In this document: piece after piece, positions 1-12,600 of the stretch | Numbering within the stretch: the first letter of the stretch is position 1 | How the letters are laid out: every line of letters starts with the position of its first letter | DNA from: Nemophila menziesii | Lineage: Eukaryota > Streptophyta > Magnoliopsida > Boraginales > Hydrophyllaceae | Reading direction: 5' to 3' | NCBI GenBank assembly: GCA_029959085.1 | Contig: JARWIR010000010.1 | Span: 13,723,001 to 13,787,000 of the forward strand | DNA length: 64,000 bases | Translations under genes and position numbers: made by a program | Notes under the pieces: model-generated | The model's database searches: none | Told to the model about the DNA's origin: nothing | The model's input: the letters and a program-made list of their open reading frames with translations, nothing else

Positions 1-1318
1 TAGAATTCATAGATTATACATTATGCAAAACCCAAGCTATGGGGAGTTTAGTTCATACCTGATGGAAATAAACTAAAAGAAATTACAAAAGACATCATCT
101 TGCTCTCTACAGTAAAGTGGAAGAATAAAACCTTAAGAACTAATTACTATGAGGCAAGGACGATTTTACAAGTGAAATAAGGGTGTATTTATAGGTGTTT
201 AGATGACCTAATTCGTTTTCTTGAGGAAGAGATAAAGTATCGGCTTCTAGGGGTGTGCATCGGGTTAGAAAACCCGCATAACCCGACTAACCCGATCACA
301 CTAACCCGAAATTATACGGGTTAGCTTTTAATTGGGTGGGTTGCGGTTTACATTTTTGAAAAAATATACACATTTTTGCGGATTGTGGATTTTAAATTTG
401 AAACCCGCAAACCGCATATACTCGATTACCTTGTAGTGTAAAAATTAGAAAAATTCGTATTGCTCGTTTTATTCAAATAAAATAGTGGGGGTCATGTGCT
501 TTTACTCTACATTTTTTTTATTCCTCCCCCTTTTTAAAAAAATATTTTGAAATCCCTTAATATTTCAATAATATTTTATCTAATGAATATATTTTTCATT
601 TCAATTATGATATTATCTATACTCTTTGTTCAATTCATATATTTAATTTCCTAAAATCTCATTTTATATCTTTTAAGTATAGATGATTTGATATGCATAT
701 GCGTATCTTGAACAATATTTTTCGTTATAATTTTCATTTGTAATATAAATTTGTCTCGCCAAATGAATATGGATACAAATTCGTCTCTTTATCGAACTAA
801 ATCACCCGCAATGCACCCGCAGCCCGCCTAACCCGAAATTCAATGGTTTAAGTAATGTATTGGGCGGGTGCGGATCTTATTTTTCAAAATTCGCACAAGA
901 ACGGGCGGTTTGTGGGTTGAGCATTTTTCATACAAGATCGACCCGCACACACCCCTATCGGCTTCCTTGTAGGAGTTATCACCACTTCTTTAGGTGTTGC
1001 TGCAGAAATTCAGATTTAGGCAGCCTTTCCTTTTCCATGTTTTTAGCCTTTGTTACCTTTATCTCCAATTCCATGCAAATATCTTTCCATAAGTTGTAGT
1101 CTTTGACTTGGACTCTAATTAATCTCCATAATTATCTTTAAAGCTTCACACTAAATAAAAAATTAAACCCAATATGCTCTAAAAATATTATGTTACTAAG
1201 TCAAGACCCAAAATAGGAAAGTGCACTAAACTAAGCTAAAATCAACCTATAAACTAATAAATAAGCCTAAAATGATGTCTCATGAATAGATTTTATTATC
1301 ACAAATGAGGAGACATCA
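1..1318 (-). mobile_element. LTR (partial) of Gypsy-type family A, entering from the left edge
   Basis: Reading the - strand, the LTR starts at 1318 with TGATGTCTCC and continues to the window edge. Its sequence matches, with decay, the LTRs at 8213-10141 (same orientation), 6022-7771 and 63557-64000 (opposite orientation). Bases 1-90 resemble 9391-9480. It is interrupted by the MITE at 248-957. It probably is the 3' LTR of the element whose gag-protease remnants lie at 4.1-8.2 kb, but no clear polypurine tract adjoins it and the left flank is outside the window, so the pairing is inferred. Confidence 0.7.
248..957. mobile_element. hAT-like MITE with 8-bp target duplication
   Basis: The ends are inverted repeats beginning TAGGGGTGTG, flanked by identical 8-bp copies of TCGGCTTC at 240-247 and 958-965, as expected for hAT elements. 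Subterminal DNA holds many copies of AACCCG/CGGGTT. No coding capacity for a transposase. It is inserted in the LTR described at 1-1318. Confidence 0.85.
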
Positions 1319-2159
1319 TATATGAAAACTTACCTACAAAGCAACTTTGCAACACTATCATGATCTCAACCTCAGGTGGAGCTATGGTCACCACCATGTT
1401 GATTACAATACAAATTAGAAGACCTAACATTTTCTTTAGGAAAAGCCATTTTATTCACTACAATGAATAGTTTTATCCAGATAGTACAATATTTAATCGT
1501 ATTTAACCTTACTTTTTTTTACAGATCCATTTTCAGATAGATTGAAAAATGAAACTCGTTATAGGGAATTGAATTCCATTCGCTGCAGGAAATGTTTTTA
1601 ATCTGAGAATGTGATTTTATGCAATCAAATATTGTCACCACAATATTTATTTTAATACACATTTGAAAATTATTGCACTCGTTTTGGGAAAGTAATTCTA
1701 ATCATTTCATTGAATAGTATTGAGTAAATGGAACGTGAATTATGATTTTTTCATCAACAATTCATTATTTTGCTTCCTTACAAGACAAGCAATCTCATAA
1801 TATTTTGTAAAACTTTTATTCACGATATAACTACTTTATAATTATATGTGAGATATGATACAAGAAAACGAATATATGTTTCACTCGGAAATATCACATT
1901 TGCCAGATTGATCTTCTCAATTAATTTAGTAGTACATGAACTTGTACTGGCACTTTCGTTTGTCCAATTTACTAACAAATGATTAGATTGCCCATATGGT
2001 AAGAATATAAACATTTACGAGGGATGTTGGAGGTTTGAAACTTTTATCATGCAAACTTTACACAAATTACCACAAAAGATGGTGCACTTAATAAAATTAT
2101 TTTGTTCAACTTATCCCCCCTAATGTTATGTAAATTTTATAAATAAATTTTAAGAAATA
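1319..2159. other. AT-rich stretch, no gene recognised
   Basis: No open frame with recognisable homology and no clear repeat. It lies inside the presumed interior of the degenerate Gypsy-type element and may be eroded element sequence or a later insertion. Confidence 0.4.
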
Positions 2160-3290
2160 CTTTTTAAATGATACGAAAAAGTATCAACGAACTTTCGGTT
2201 CATAATATTGCTTCAAGAAATATGTATACAAACACACTTTTGGTTCATAAAAGTTATCTCCATTAATATATAATCGACGAACTCCTAGTTCATAAAAATT
2301 GGAAACATATATTCCTTATCAAGTCTTTACAAAGATAATATTCTTTTTATTTGACACAATTCAATTCTTAATTATCCTTGATATCCATATGACATTTTTA
2401 TCATATAACACTTTTTTTTCTTCAAACCCATAATTTTTGAATTAAGACTTCGAGTCATTGCAATTCTATTAGATTTTGAGCCATTAAAATTTTCTAGCCT
2501 TCAAGACTTTAAAAATCCATATAGGGTTTGAGTCTTTAAAATTTAATCCAGATTTCGCCCGTTAAAAAACCGACTAGGGCTTTGACCCCTACAAAAATTT
2601 ATTGTATGCTTCAGGTATACAAAATTTGTTGAGGTTGTGGACCAATAAAATTTGTTAAGGTTTCAAACATAAAGCAATTTATGTAGGCTTCAAACCTATT
2701 AATTTATTTATTTTTGTATACTTTTAGCATATATATTTTGTATATATTTCGATGTAGGTTTTGGACCTATATAATTTCTCTTATAATTCCTACCTATAAA
2801 TTTGTTGTAGGTTCCAGGCCTATAAATTTTCGTATATGCTTCTGGCATATAGATTGTTTTTTGATTTGGTCCTATAAATTGTAGAATATGAATAATATAT
2901 AACAAAATGTAACATTATAGATTATATTCTTCAAGAATTATTGCTTCAAGACAAATAAATATATAGCCTAGCAGTTATATGCTAACACTCTATTATCTAA
3001 GGGCTCAAGTACAAATTCCCATTCTACTCAAAGTTTTACCGATCCTATTTTTTATTTCGGGATGATAAATAAATCTACATATAGCATCATTCTATACTAA
3101 TCGCATTTGAGACTTCTACCTACAATTTTAATCTTAGCTTCAGGCTTTTAAATTTTATCAAGTGTTCGAACCCTTTAAAATTGAATATTAGTTTCAGACC
3201 TTCTAAAACACTTATAGGCTTCAGGCCTTTAAATAAAAAATACATATAGACTTCCGGCCATCAAAATACTTAACCTCTAAAAATAAAAAT
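2160..3290. repeat. Decayed array of short hairpin units
   Basis: About twenty short imperfect palindromes of 11-15 nt, usually with TTC, TTT or TTG at the centre, are spaced by 15-30 nt of A/T-rich DNA. Examples are GAACTCCTAGTTC, GACTTCGAGTC, TATGCTTCAGGTATA, TAGGTTCCAGGCCTA, TATGCTTCTGGCATA and TAGGCTTCAGGCCT. The stem bases vary from unit to unit while the pairing is often kept. It ends shortly before a CTGATAACATGTTATAA motif and an (AT) tract, a context I associate with LTR elements, but I cannot assign it to a family. Confidence 0.6.
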
Positions 3291-3496
3291 CAAACACCAA
3301 ATTTAACACAATAAGAATAAAATAAAAATTACAAATTATTAATCAAATAAAGACATTAGACATAAAATTAAAAAAACTAATTTATGATTCGAACAGAAAC
3401 AATCTACTTTGTTAACTGATGATTTACCTTCTATAGTATCCCACTACACTTTGGAGAAAGTCGCTTATTCATGCTGATAACATGTTATAAACTAAA

Positions 3497-3498
<2 letters not shown>

Positions 3499-3572
<74 letters not shown>
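3499..3572. repeat. (AT)37 microsatellite
   Basis: Uninterrupted AT dinucleotides, 74 nt. Length is likely polymorphic and assembly length may be unreliable. Confidence 0.98.
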
Positions 3573-3574
<2 letters not shown>

Positions 3575-3770
3575 TTGTATTCCAATAACTAGTCCTATTA
3601 CTAAGAGTGGCCCTTCACTTCCACAATAAATAGGAAAATTAAGCCTTATCCCTTTGGATATCCACTATTAATAAGTATAACATATATTCATAATACTTTT
3701 AATTGAAATCTAAATTGTTATTTTTTCTTTATAATAGTTTAATTACTTAAATTGTTATTTTAAAAGAAAA

Positions 3771-4094
3771 AGACCTCCCAAATATCCAATATTTCAAATT
3801 TTGACAAATAGATGTCTAACTTTTCAAAAGTGGATATTTAGGAACCTAAAGTTTCTATTTTGCCTTCCTTTAGTACCCGCCGTTAAATACATGTCAAATG
3901 CTGATGTGGCCTAACATTTTTAATTATGAGATACATGTTTTACCCCTACCACATCATCACTTAACAACAAAATTAATGACATGTATTAACGGAAGACAAA
4001 AATGAAACGTTGGGTACCTGTTTGCCCACTTCTGAAACCTTTGGTATGTATTTGTCCAAAATGCAAAACACCGGGTATCCACAGAGTCTTCTTC
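3771..4094. mobile_element. Palindromic MITE-like element
   Basis: The left half (from GACCTCCC at 3771) is an imperfect inverted copy of the right half (ending ACAGAGTC near 4094). Matching segments include the GTGG-TTAGG-CAACGTTTC-type blocks and the ACATGTCA / TGACATGT blocks on either side of the centre. Almost the whole element is terminal inverted repeat, as in foldback or MULE-type MITEs. I could not fix a target-site duplication. Confidence 0.55.
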
Positions 4095-4129
4095 CCTTGT
4101 TTTAGAAACAACGTTAGTATGAATTAACA

Positions 4130-6016
4130 TGAATCTTTATATGAAATACCTCTTTTTAACGGAAGCCTTATCCGCCTTCTTGATTCCAAGTCTATCGAAC
4201 ACTGACTTGGGCATAAGGTTCACACTTGAACCCACATCACAGATTGCCTTCACCTTGAGCTTACCACTAATTTGAATAGGAAGGTTACAAATTTCAGGAT
4301 CTCAAAGCTTAAGTGGTAGCTTCTTTTCGACTTTCTTCGAGACTCTCTCAGTATGAGCCACAGTCCCACTCTTGGTTTGTACACTCGCACCCTTTTCTGG
4401 AATAGCTTGCATGAACACTTGTTGCGGTGTAATCCCTTTCTCAAAAATCTCAAGAACTTGGGCATTGATTTTATATTCAACGTACGCCTCTACAAATGCT
4501 CCCATGATCGATTTCATTAGGTGGCGATTCCACCTTTCTCTCTTCATCTTCTTGCACTTCAGGGACAAGTACTTCTTCTTTATTCTCAAGTAAGGTTTCG
4601 TCCTCTTTCTCGATAGCTTTCCTAGCTTGTCACTCAATAAAAACTTTGATCTCTTCCTTCATTTCTTTGAATAGAACTCCAAAATATGATTCTCCCGGGC
4701 TGGGCTTGGTTGGTACTTCATCATTTTCTGGAACCTTAATGGCAATTTCTGCAGCAGGTGGGGATTACATTACTCCTTCTAGTTTAAGGCAAATAGCCTT
4801 ACATGCTTCAAACCCAGCACTACCTTTACCATTATTTATGGCCTTCACATCGTTCCTCGTACCTAGGGCCAAGTGCGGAATATCTTTTTGAAACTTCTCG
4901 AAAGCATTAGTTAGTTGGGTAACCTGCGTTGTTAACATCTTTATTGCAGCGGATTGTTCAGTGAATCTTTTGTTATACATCTGCATGTTTTCTTGAGTTG
5001 AAGTTCAAAAATCTTGCATTATTTTCTAGAAATCAAATCCATCTCCTTCTTGTGGATGTTGTGGTAAGGCTTACTGAGCTAAGATATCAGATTAAACATC
5101 ATAGGTTGGTTGCGGTGGAAGTTCTGGCTTGTTATAACTTTCGCCCCCTTGATAAAGACCTTGATTCACGGCCCCATTCGAATAGGACCATTGCAAACCC
5201 AGATGATTTCGATTAACAAATTGGTAATTCCCTCGATTTGATATAAAACTGATTGATTCCGGGTTGCCTTCACACTCTTTCCATGCATGATCGTTTACCT
5301 CACAACGCGGACAACCTTGTGCTTCTTGCACTACTTTCATCTCAACTGGATTCCTTTGGAAACCATTATCCATTGTATAAGTGACATCTGATTCATTTGG
5401 TTCTCTAGCACGGAGATTTTAGCACCTAAATAAGTTTCAACATCTAATCGCAGCGGGCCTTTGGCATTTGTAATAAGATTTTGCGACTCTGGCCAACTTC
5501 TTTCTGTTTCAACTATTCGTGCCATACCACCTGCAGCTTTTATAGGATCCATGGACACACAAACTCTTCCTCAAAGATTATTTACCCTCAATCTTGCCTT
5601 GATATTTATGCCTTGATAGAACATTTCTAATTGAAGTGTTGGGTGTAACCATGAAGTGGACATCTAGATAATTTATGTAAGAACCTTGTCCATGCATCTC
5701 CTACACTCTCGTCATTCTCTTAATGAAAACTTGCCAGTACCATTTGATCTTTCATTCTCATACTCTATGGATAATAGCGATCAAAGAACTTGATTTATGA
5801 CTCGTTCCATGGCACAATCAAATCTGATAGTTCATAATCCAACCACTAACAAGCACCTCCGGTCAAGTAAACGGAAACATAAAGTAATACAGTTGCTCGC
5901 GTGTAATGCCTTGAGTAATGTAAGCATCATAAATCTGCATAAACTTTTGAATCGATCTTACCGGATCTTGATGTGTTGCACCACTTGAGTGTCCAAATCT
6001 CAAAAACTAACTAAGC
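4130..6016 (-). pseudogene. Gypsy-type gag-protease remnant (left part)
   Basis: Several - strand frames together read as a retrotransposon gag followed by a retropepsin. From upstream to downstream: a gag core read in pieces through 5.4-6.0 kb, a partial zinc-knuckle-like CPRC...C segment near 5290, a coiled-coil-like stretch at 4765-4986, then a lysine/glutamate-rich linker. At about 4190-4305 the protease region reads CDVGSSVNLMPKSVF, matching the D-[TLV]-G-[AS]-S active-site pattern of plant Gypsy proteases. Frameshifts and stops separate these pieces and no reverse transcriptase follows, so it is a dead fragment. The reading frame continues across the solo LTR into 7777-8085. Confidence 0.75.
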
Positions 6017-6021
6017 ATACC

Positions 6022-7771
6022 TGATGTCTCCCTAATTGTTCTAAATATTAGCCCTGAGGAGACATCATTTTAGGATGAAAATGGTATTTTTATATTGACT
6101 TTTGTGCTTAAATTGTAATATTACACTTTCTCCCCTTGGAATTAGACTATTTGCATGTATAGAGCTTTTGTGCGTTAATTTACTTATTTTTAGTGCAAAG
6201 TTAGTAGGTTTATGAATTTCATGAAAAACCAACCCAAGGAGGAGAAGTGAGAATTAAAGTCTTAGAATATTTCTAGTGTGATTAGTCGAGTTTTCTATTT
6301 TTAGAGTGCACTTTCCTATTTCTATGTCTTGAATTATTGATTTATTCTTTTTAAGCATATGCGGTTTAATTATTTATTTATTGTGAACTTTAAAAAAAAT
6401 TATGGTAATTAATTAGAGACCAAGTCAAAGAAGTAAAGGAAAGAATATTTACATGGAAATAAGAAGATTTAGGAAGGATATAAGCAAATAAGGAAAAGAT
6501 AAAGCTGCCTTATGAATCTGAAATTACAGCCATGTTTCAAAGACGAGTCCATAACTTATGATTTACTAGGAATTTGGGCGAGTGGTCTGCACCAATGGAA
6601 AGGGCTTTCCGAGACAAGCGGTTTCAAATATTGGAACGCCTCAAACGGATAAGTATTGAAGGGGATATGACCAAAACAAATTAGCAACAGAATCTTACCT
6701 TTCCTAGATTTTAGGGCTACGAATTTAAGAGTTCTTGCCTTGTCTTCCACTCCAAGTAATTCGACCTCGCACCTATAAATATCAATTCTAAACCTTAGAA
6801 AATGATCCCTTGGCTGCATAAGCTTAATATACATTCATAATTCATCAAAGAAGCAATCAACAGGATCTAGAGGAGGAAGAAGCAAGAGCTAGAGCTTACC
6901 TACATCAATTCAATACTTCTCCATCTCTATTCTTTGGGTAATTTAGTATTAGATCTATTTTGTCTATGAGGTATTTCTAAGATATTTATCTAAGAAGTTT
7001 TAGTATGCATAATTTCTATTTAGGATTGTAATTATATGAACCATTGATTATTGTTTTTCTGTTTGAATTTGAATTTGGGATTTCATTATTTAATTGAATT
7101 GGTTCTTAATTTCCATTGACTATATTCTTGTGCTTGTTCACTATCATTGACGTTGTGAATCAAGGGTAGGTTTTAGTAATTAAGCTATTCACTTTGGTGG
7201 GGAAGTGATCGCCTTGACAGGGGGTTTAATTACAGAAATAGGATATAGACGCGTGGTATCCGTTATTGACCCTGACGGGCTTGACTAACCACATAGGCAA
7301 CTGGGTAAAATAGTATTCATCTGAAAGTAGCTTATAATCGCCCTGACGGGGTTTGTAATACCGTAGATAGCTCTTAGGTCTACCCTGACGGGGGCTAGGA
7401 GATATTAGATTCCTGACTATTGTGAAATTTCCCATTCACCCTTATTCTTAGGAATCATAAATTCAATAGGATAGATTCATACTTGCAACTCCTTATCTTA
7501 CTTGCATGATTATCTATTATTTATTGTTTATTTTATTATTTAGTTAATTAGAAAACAAACTCCTTCGCTATTTATCTTTTTAGTTAAAACAATTAGAACT
7601 ATCTATTCCGATATTGAACACGAAGTTAGAATAACTACTTAAATCCTTGTGGAGACGATAATCCCGTATTTACTTATCTATTACTTGGTACGACCCGTAC
7701 ACTTGCGGTCTGTGGATCCTTTACTCCTTTGCTTTTATTTCATTAATTTTATAACACACAAGGACCCACCA
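6022..7771 (+). mobile_element. Solo LTR of family A, with 5-bp target duplication
   Basis: A complete LTR beginning TGATGTCTCC and ending CCACCA, flanked by ATACC at 6017-6021 and 7772-7776. No interior sequence accompanies it, so it is a solo LTR left by LTR-LTR recombination. Removing it with one ATACC rejoins the gag sequence on the - strand on both sides, which confirms insertion into the older element. It carries four GC-rich CTGACGGG-like motifs at 7213-7394. Confidence 0.88.
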
Positions 7772-7776
7772 ATACC

Positions 7777-8085
7777 TTGATCGGGCTTGAACCTCGCGGA
7801 TTGGATCACTAGAGGGCGAATCATTGTTGGTTGTACTTGAAAAGGTGCTCCCAAACCAGGAATACCTTGTTCACGGCGTTGATTATTAGGTGTATTCCCT
7901 CCTTGTGGTGCTCCTTGTGGTAGTACTACTTGGGGGATTGGTTTTTGTTGATTGTTCATTCCAAGTGATACGTTGTTTCCTACCGCTACATTATCTACGA
8001 CTTCAGCCATTGATTCTATTTTCTTTTGCTCTCTTTGTATTTTCTTCTGAGATTGGAATAAGCTCTTGGGTTTCGCATACACCAA
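7777..8085 (-). pseudogene. Gypsy-type gag N-terminal remnant
   Basis: A - strand frame opens with MVYAKPKSLF at 8085 and is rich in Q, N, P and G, resembling the disordered N-terminus of plant Gypsy gag proteins. A second methionine, followed by AEVVDNVAVGNN, could be the real start. The frame is cut at its downstream side by the solo LTR at 6022-7771. The presumed 5' LTR lies about 130 nt upstream. Confidence 0.6.
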
Positions 8086-8189
8086 TACCTAGAAAGAAAC
8101 CTAAAAGAGACAAAAACTAAAACAAGCGTAGAACTGAAACAACTAAAAACTACAACACTAAACTAATCACAATAATTAACTAGAAAAAT

Positions 8190-8212
8190 CCTTGGCAGTA
8201 GCGCAAAAAACT
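8190..8212 (-). other. Degenerate primer-binding-site region
   Basis: Immediately inside the LTR, read on the - strand, is TTTTTTGCGCTACTGCC. It resembles the TGGCGCCGTTGCC-type site complementary to plant tRNA-Asp that many Gypsy-type elements use, with several mismatches. The better preserved counterpart is at 32739-32754. Confidence 0.45.
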
Positions 8213-10141
8213 TGGTGGTAGTAAAGGTGTGATAAAATAACAAATAAATAAAGATAATAATAAAGGACACATACCCTATACTACCACAAGAAACTCACTG
8301 CAAGTGCACAGATTTTTTGCAACTAATAGTTAATAAGTAAGATTTGTTCGTAGGGATTTAGTCTGTTAGATGGAATTGTATTTAAGATAGAAGAGTAGTA
8401 GAAATTTATTTTGTAAACTAAAAGACAATAATAAAAAGCTAAATATTTATTATGTTTTTAGATAAGGAAGAAAAGAAAATAATTGAACGAATGCAAATAA
8501 ATAAACTAATATAGATATAGCTTAGGTCTGGTAGTATGCACCTATCATTCTAAATCTGTATTCTAATTATAAGGGTGATTAAAGCTTTAAACAAGTATAA
8601 ATAGCCATAATTATATATTCCTCCTAACTCTTGTCAGGGTATACTTAGATGGAAACCTCAACACTACCAGGGGACTTGGGTAAGGGGACCCTATGTAATG
8701 ATCGGTGGTTAAATCAAACCTTAGCAAAAATCTAGTTAGGCAAGCCCGTCAGGATCACTACCGCATAGTAGACGATTATATGGTGTTGTCAACAATTGAA
8801 TCCCCCGCCAGGGCGACAATCCAACTACTAATGGGATAACCCTATACTCGTGCACTACCAAAGACTAAAAATATTATTTCAAAGCACATAACATTATATG
8901 TTATGCTATAAATCTCGGTTTTGCGGCCTAGGCGGTTGACCAAGGCCTAGCACCTAGACAGGATTACGTGAGGCCAAGTCGGGATTACGCCGTTTTGAAT
9001 TCTGCTATTTAATTTTATATATTTAGAAATATATACGTAGTAATTATAATAATTTTTAATATTAAAGTCATAAAATTCTTCTAACAACACTATTATAATT
9101 ATAAAAATACTAAAATAAGAGTTGTAATATTGATTCAAGAATTACTGAGAGTAAGAAAAACAAAAAGAGAGCCTAGGAGCCCATTTTTTCCATTAATCGA
9201 TGCCTAGGCGGGCTAGGCGCCTCTTCCACGATGAAGAAGGCGCTAGGAAAATATGCCTAGCATTTTTACTAGGCGTAAGCGGCTGAGGGGGGGAGTTGAT
9301 GCCTAGGCGGCAATTTCTACAACATAGCATATATGTAAATAAGAAACTCAATTAATTAACTGTTACATTCCCAAATAACATAGAATATAGAATTACAATT
9401 CAAAGATTATACATATGCAAACCCAAGTTATGGGAGAATTAGCCCATACTAGAAGAAATAAAACTAAAGATAAAATGCATACTATAACTTGTTTCTCTGG
9501 ATGATCTCTAAGTGTAATATTGACTAAGGACTGAGTAAGAACATGTTTACAAAGGTAGGTAGTCATATTTATAGGTGTATGGTTGAAATGTAGAGTGTTT
9601 TTCAAGTTATAGAATTCAAATTCAACTCTAATTCGTATTCCTAAATAATAGGGACTAGTTGACTTTAGGAGTTTGTAAAATCTATAACTCATTCGTTACT
9701 TATCCAAATCCAGTTGATCTTTATAGCGAAACAACCACAATTCAAAGAACTTTCTTAATCTCAAAGGGCTCTTTCACATTTCTAGTCATTTTTCCGCATC
9801 ATTCAAAATAGTAGGCGTCTTCACAGTTGGACAACAACTTTTGGCAGCTTTTCCACTTTCCTATATCAACTTTCTTTCCTTTTAACTCTTGATTTTACCT
9901 TGGATCTTCTTTCCTTAACTTCTTAAAATTTATTTGACATCTAATATCATCATTATACCTAAGAGCTTTACATTTAACGCACAAATTAAACTATAAACTC
10001 TCTTAAAGTAATAGACCTCCAAATCAAGACAAGAACTAAGAAAATTACGATTAATTGGGAAAAAACCCTCAACTAAGAACATAATACACTTAAAATGATG
10101 TATCTAAACTAGAATAATTCATCACAAATATGGAGACATCA
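8213..10141 (-). mobile_element. Presumed 5' LTR of the degenerate family A Gypsy-type element
   Basis: It begins on the + strand with TGGTGGTA and ends with GGAGACATCA, the reverse of the family A LTR ends. It carries CCCGTCAGG-type motifs at about 8632, 8743 and 8803. It is lengthened by an insertion at about 8926-9336. The right flank after 10141 is unrelated sequence. Confidence 0.75.
8926..9336. mobile_element. Candidate MITE with CCTAGGCG repeats
   Basis: The ends are imperfect inverted repeats: a left CTATAAATCT...GCGGCCTAGGCGG and, reversed, a right CTATGTTGTAG...GCCGCCTAGGC. The interior repeats CCTAGGCG and CTAGGCG many times and is otherwise AT-rich. Flanks (ATGTTATG, CATATATG) are only partly alike, so the target duplication is doubtful. 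Confidence 0.45.
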
Positions 10142-11696
10142 CTTACTCAGTTATTATTTTGCTAAATGAACGAGATTTGTTTAGTAAAATCTGCACGAAT
10201 TTGATGTCGGAGTCACTCCGATCTGGTATGAAACTTATATTTAGATTTTGTTTGATTTATAATGCTTTTTTTATGGACATGAGAAAGTTTCTTGGTATAA
10301 AAATCTTTGTATAACTTCACATGGGTATCTCAAAGTAAATTTGTCGCATTTATTGTTGAAAATGTTAAGCTTGTTTATTTGAAGAGGAGCTTAGTTCATG
10401 AGATGTGTAAGTATCCCAAAAAATGATGTAAAATACTTGAAGAGGATAATCTTAGCTTGTACCTAACAGAAACTGATTAGAGTCCAATTGTTTAGCATAA
10501 TGTGTCATTTGGTATTAGGATTTGAAGTGCACCTGAATCTTGTGAAGGTGTCTATTGTGTTATTCGTACACTCACAATGTTGCTCCAAAGGGAATTTCAT
10601 TGCCTTGGTCTTGAGCTGGTCTCTTAGGGCGTGGTGATGAGATCTTTTACAATATGTATAATAGATTTGAACCAGTCAATGGGTCAAGTCCTGAGAATTG
10701 TTTCATATAAGTGGCAAGTTTCTTCCAAATATGTATCTATTTTTTTAACTTCACTTACCTTATTTTCACGTGCTCCGCAAAGTTATGATGCCACAACTCA
10801 CTTTGAGAACTATTTTGGATGTGCTTTATATGTATAATGGGATCACGGAAAAGGTACACTTTAGATTTTCATTCATATATGTTATATGAGATATTATTTC
10901 TTAAAGTGAGTATCATGTTGTTAGCTAATTGGTTTTCTGGTGCAGATTAATGACCTCAATGCTTATTTAAGTGTCGCGAACGATGCTGAAGAATGAGAAA
11001 TTTCCAATCCACTTATGTTTTTAGTGTGTAGATGGTCCTTAATAAATATATATAATTTACATTAAAAATATTGGTCTCTAGAAGGAGTCAATGATATCTC
11101 AATTGGTACATTATTATTAGTCCTCATGGAGTGAAGAAGTTGAAAAACTGAATTTGCGCAAGATGATCACTAGGAAAAGCCAAATTCAATCATGGTGAAG
11201 GGTGTATTAGGGAAGAAAAGGCTCCTTCTAAGTCTATAAGGATTACTTCATATTTGAATAAGACAATTGCGATTGAGGGTATATTCTTGATGTTAAATAT
11301 GGAAGTTTATTGAAGGTATAATATAGTTGTTAAATTGAAAATTATGTTGAGTTTTTCTGTGTTGGTAGTGATTTTTGGATAAATTTAATAGATGTGTAGT
11401 CATAGAAAATAAATTTGTAATTTCAATAATTGTAAAGTTGTGGTTTTGCAACTATAAAATTTCGCAACAGTTTTAGTTTTTTTTTACTGGAGTTGGAAAA
11501 AAATCAGAAAAACTCAAAAAAGAAACCACAACGATAGATTTTAGAAAAAAACTTGTCGGAGTTGGTTGAAGTTAAACACCAAAATTGATTTGTCGTCGAC
11601 TGTGTGATAATTAATATATATTAATATAAGATCATTTGTTGGTCTCATCATTTATATTTTTTTTTTACTCTGACAACCTTAAACTTATTCAAGGTA
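10142..11696. other. Non-repetitive AT-rich stretch, no gene recognised
   Basis: Short open frames only. None matched a family I know. Some parts have a gene-like base composition, but there is no run of frame or splice structure I can defend. Confidence 0.4.
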
Positions 11697-11832
11697 TTCG
11701 AGTATCCATCCTTTGCTTGATGAAATCGGGAAATGGTTAACACAATTCCCAAACTGGAAAATCTCGCACAACCAGAGAGGTTTTAATGGTACAACGGACG
11801 TGCTAGCAAAATATAATCACATGGATCATTGA
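11697..11832 (+). pseudogene. RNase H-like fragment, possibly from a LINE
   Basis: One frame reads WLTQFPNWKISHNQRGFNG followed by TTDVLAKYNH. The spacing of W, H, R and the D-LA pair resembles the C-terminal part of the RNase H domain at the end of plant LINE ORF2 and related orphan domains. It stops soon afterwards and has no upstream reverse transcriptase. It could be a chance resemblance. Confidence 0.35.
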
Positions 11833-12600
11833 TATCAGTAGATGGCACGTTTATTCTTTGGTTCTTTTAGTTTTCTTTCTAATACTTGTAATATTAACGG
11901 TATTGAATAATTATATTTGATCGATAATTTGACAAAAAATATTATTAATATAAGGATATTTAAGTAATCAAATATGGAATTGTTTCGATTAGGAAACAAG
12001 TGTAATTTTTTACATGAGTAGAATCTTATTTCGTACTATTATTTTATACTATTTTACTCAATTTTGATTACATCTTTTATTTGTTTTCAATTTTCTCTAT
12101 ATTTATTATGTTTGTTCCTATGTTAACCCAAACAAAAAAATTTATTATAAAATTGACGTGAAACACACATGAGAGTTGCGTGCTTTACGTTAAGTAAACT
12201 TATGTAGTTATTGAAAAATTGAAAATACTTCATAAAAAATATGGTCAAAATTAAAAAAAAAGTCAATAATCAAAACATATCTATTAAAAAGACTATTAAT
12301 AAAAATGTATCAAGAATAAAACTATTTATAAAATAACAACCCCAACCCAAAATGCCCCTACAAATACTAATTAACAAAAAAAATTATTCTTAATAAGGGG
12401 TATTTGCTAAAAGAAGTCTAATAAAATTACCTAATTATTAAATTAAGCTTTCAATAATTTATTTTATAAAAAATGTCTAATAGAATAATTATTTATTAAA
12501 AACATCTCTTATATTTTTTGTACTTTTGCTACATTTATTATTAAATATATTATTTTATTTTTAATACAATATTTATTTTTATATATTAAAAAGGGTACTT
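11833..12600. other. AT-rich intergenic stretch
   Basis: Very A/T-rich with homopolymer runs. No gene or structured repeat was found. Confidence 0.5.

Noticed and set aside
2160..3290. Possible CRISPR-like array
   Set aside because: Units are imperfect hairpins of varying sequence with no constant repeat or unique spacers, and the DNA is plant nuclear.
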